From assembly GCA_963773635.1 (NCBI GenBank), contig CAVZBW010000005.1:930001-994000 (forward strand): a DNA stretch of 64,000 nucleotides, in the 5' to 3' direction. This document shows, piece after piece, positions 63,240 to 64,000 of this stretch. Source of the DNA: CAVZBW01 sp963773635 (GTDB lineage Bacteria > Actinomycetota > Acidimicrobiia > Acidimicrobiales > RAAP-2). A program made the translations under genes and the position numbers. Each line of letters starts with the position of its first letter. Positions within the stretch are counted from its first letter, which is position 1. Under the pieces are notes generated by a model that searched no databases, was not told the origin of the DNA, and saw nothing but the letters and a program-made list of their open reading frames with translations.

Positions 63240-64000
63240 AACCCGCGTTCTGTAATCACTGAAACCCGCGATCGGCGATCAGCCAAGCCCGCGTTCTGTG
63301 CGCAGCCGACCCCGCGTTGAGCTGACTCCTGGGTTCCTCCTGGCCGGGATCCACCTGGCCGGGCATGGGCCCCTCCAGGGTCTTGGGCAACCACTGCACC
63401 AAGCCCACTGGAGGGACCACGGAAATGATGACTCAGGAGGAGTTCATGGATGTCATGGCGATGAAGCGCCAGGGCCTCAGCATCAAGGAGATCGCCGAGG
63501 AGACCGGCTATCACCCGAGCACCATCAGCAACTGGTTGAAGAACGGAGGTCCGACCGAGAAGCGTACGCGGGTGACCCCGGCGGTGATCGACGAGCACTG
63601 GGCGGCCAGGATCGCAGACTTGGTCCGGTCGGCACCGCGACTGTTGGCCACCAGTGTGTTCGAGCTGATCAGTGCCGAGGGGTATTCCGGCTCCTACGCG
63701 ACCGTGGCCCGGCACCTGAACGACCTGCGGGGTCCGAGGTTCACCGCAGCACCGGCCGCGTCGACTCGGATCGTGACGGCGCCTGGTGAGGAGTGTCAGT
63801 TCGACTGGTCGGACGTGTCGCACTGGACGAGGGAGTGGGGACTCGGGGACATCCAGTGCTTCTCGGCCGTCTTGTCGTGGTCCCGGATGCGGATCTGGTG
63901 GTTCGCCCGCTGCATCGACCGGGAGTACACCTTCGAGGGCCTGGTGCGGTTCTTCGAGTCCGTCGGCGGTGTGCCCAAGGTGTGCCGCACCGACCGGATG
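63237..64000 (+). mobile_element. IS21-family insertion sequence, left end (partial)
   Basis: It begins with TG at the point where the integrase is cut. The terminal region has several copies of CCCGCG in related units: GAAACCCGCG at 63238 and 63261, CCCGCGTTCTGT at 63242 and 63288, and CCCGCGTTGAG at 63311. Multiple terminal repeats are typical transposase-binding sites of IS21 elements. istA follows and the element runs off the window. Confidence 0.75.
63425..64000 (+). CDS. istA: IS21-family transposase IstA (partial, N-terminal)
   Basis: 192 codons are present; the C-terminus is outside the window. It opens MMTQEEFMDVMAMKRQGLSI, then the helix-turn-helix IKEIAEETGYHPSTISNWLK (residues about 20-40), and reaches the DDE integrase core with the first catalytic Asp in ECQFDWSDV and FSAVLSWSRMRIWWFARC. 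The family works with IstB, an ATPase normally encoded just downstream. The ATG at 63425 sits close to GGGACCACGGAA. Confidence 0.9.
   Translation, partial: MMTQEEFMDVMAMKRQGLSIKEIAEETGYHPSTISNWLKNGGPTEKRTRVTPAVIDEHWAARIADLVRSAPRLLATSVFELISAEGYSGSYATVARHLNDLRGPRFTAAPAASTRIVTAPGEECQFDWSDVSHWTREWGLGDIQCFSAVLSWSRMRIWWFARCIDREYTFEGLVRFFESVGGVPKVCRTDRM

Overview
This 64-kb window is high-GC DNA that reads as an actinobacterial chromosome, probably a metagenome-derived member of Acidimicrobiia or a relative (an inference from gene content). The pointers are a Mec-CysO-CysM sulfur-carrier cysteine pathway, a wax ester synthase/DGAT, HadA/HadB-type dehydratases, F420-linked oxidoreductases, GAF-ANTAR regulators, a DUF222 HNH protein, an Rpf/transglycosylase-like exported protein and a GlbO-type truncated haemoglobin. 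At least nine otherwise good genes carry one or more single-base frame changes, several in G or C runs. Sequence error is therefore a more likely explanation than mass pseudogenisation.

Layout. 0-11 kb holds housekeeping genes: a partial polysaccharide-export permease, clpP, tRNA-Leu, glycerate kinase, an SDR, a HadA/HadB-like pair, rdgB-rph, a DUF222 HNH protein, cysM-cysO-mec, smpB and ssrA (tmRNA). 11-26 kb is accessory: a lipase-like hydrolase, WS/DGAT, a proline-rich membrane protein, a DrrAB-like ABC exporter with a divergent TetR gene and a clear palindromic operator, a cold-shock protein, a fatty acid desaturase, two tandem GAF-ANTAR proteins, and an MFS-MarR pair with a readable promoter. 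26-31 kb has a VOC protein coupled to a UvrA-like ATPase, then small and unrecognised genes and about 0.8 kb without a supported gene. 31-48 kb holds glyA, a PAS-GAF-GAF-SpoIIE phosphatase, fabH, an aldehyde dehydrogenase cluster, membrane proteins, SDR/NTF2 genes, an Rpf-like protein, pdxH and a phytoene-dehydrogenase-like flavoprotein.

48-60 kb has a small-ORF/zinc-ribbon pair overlapping an element with a 16-nt match to the complement of the 16S rRNA tail, an orphan LigD-type polymerase domain, CorA, an overlapping SDR-enoyl-CoA hydratase-F420 oxidoreductase operon, and the most unusual locus: a Ser/Thr kinase with a predicted external BNR-type region, followed on the same strand by an unknown 133-aa protein and three paralogues each carrying two YbjQ-like domains (six in all). 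60-64 kb, starting at tRNA-Gly, looks like a mobile island: an APH(6)-type kinase, a compositionally different TauE-type transporter, a truncated Ddn-like reductase, a truncated tyrosine integrase, and an IS21-type element whose istA runs off the window.

Functionally, the window combines lipid metabolism (HadAB, FabH, desaturase, WS/DGAT, two enoyl-CoA hydratases, SDRs), sulfur and cysteine metabolism, drug efflux with local repressors, and several signalling proteins (GAF-ANTAR, SpoIIE phosphatase, Ser/Thr kinase).
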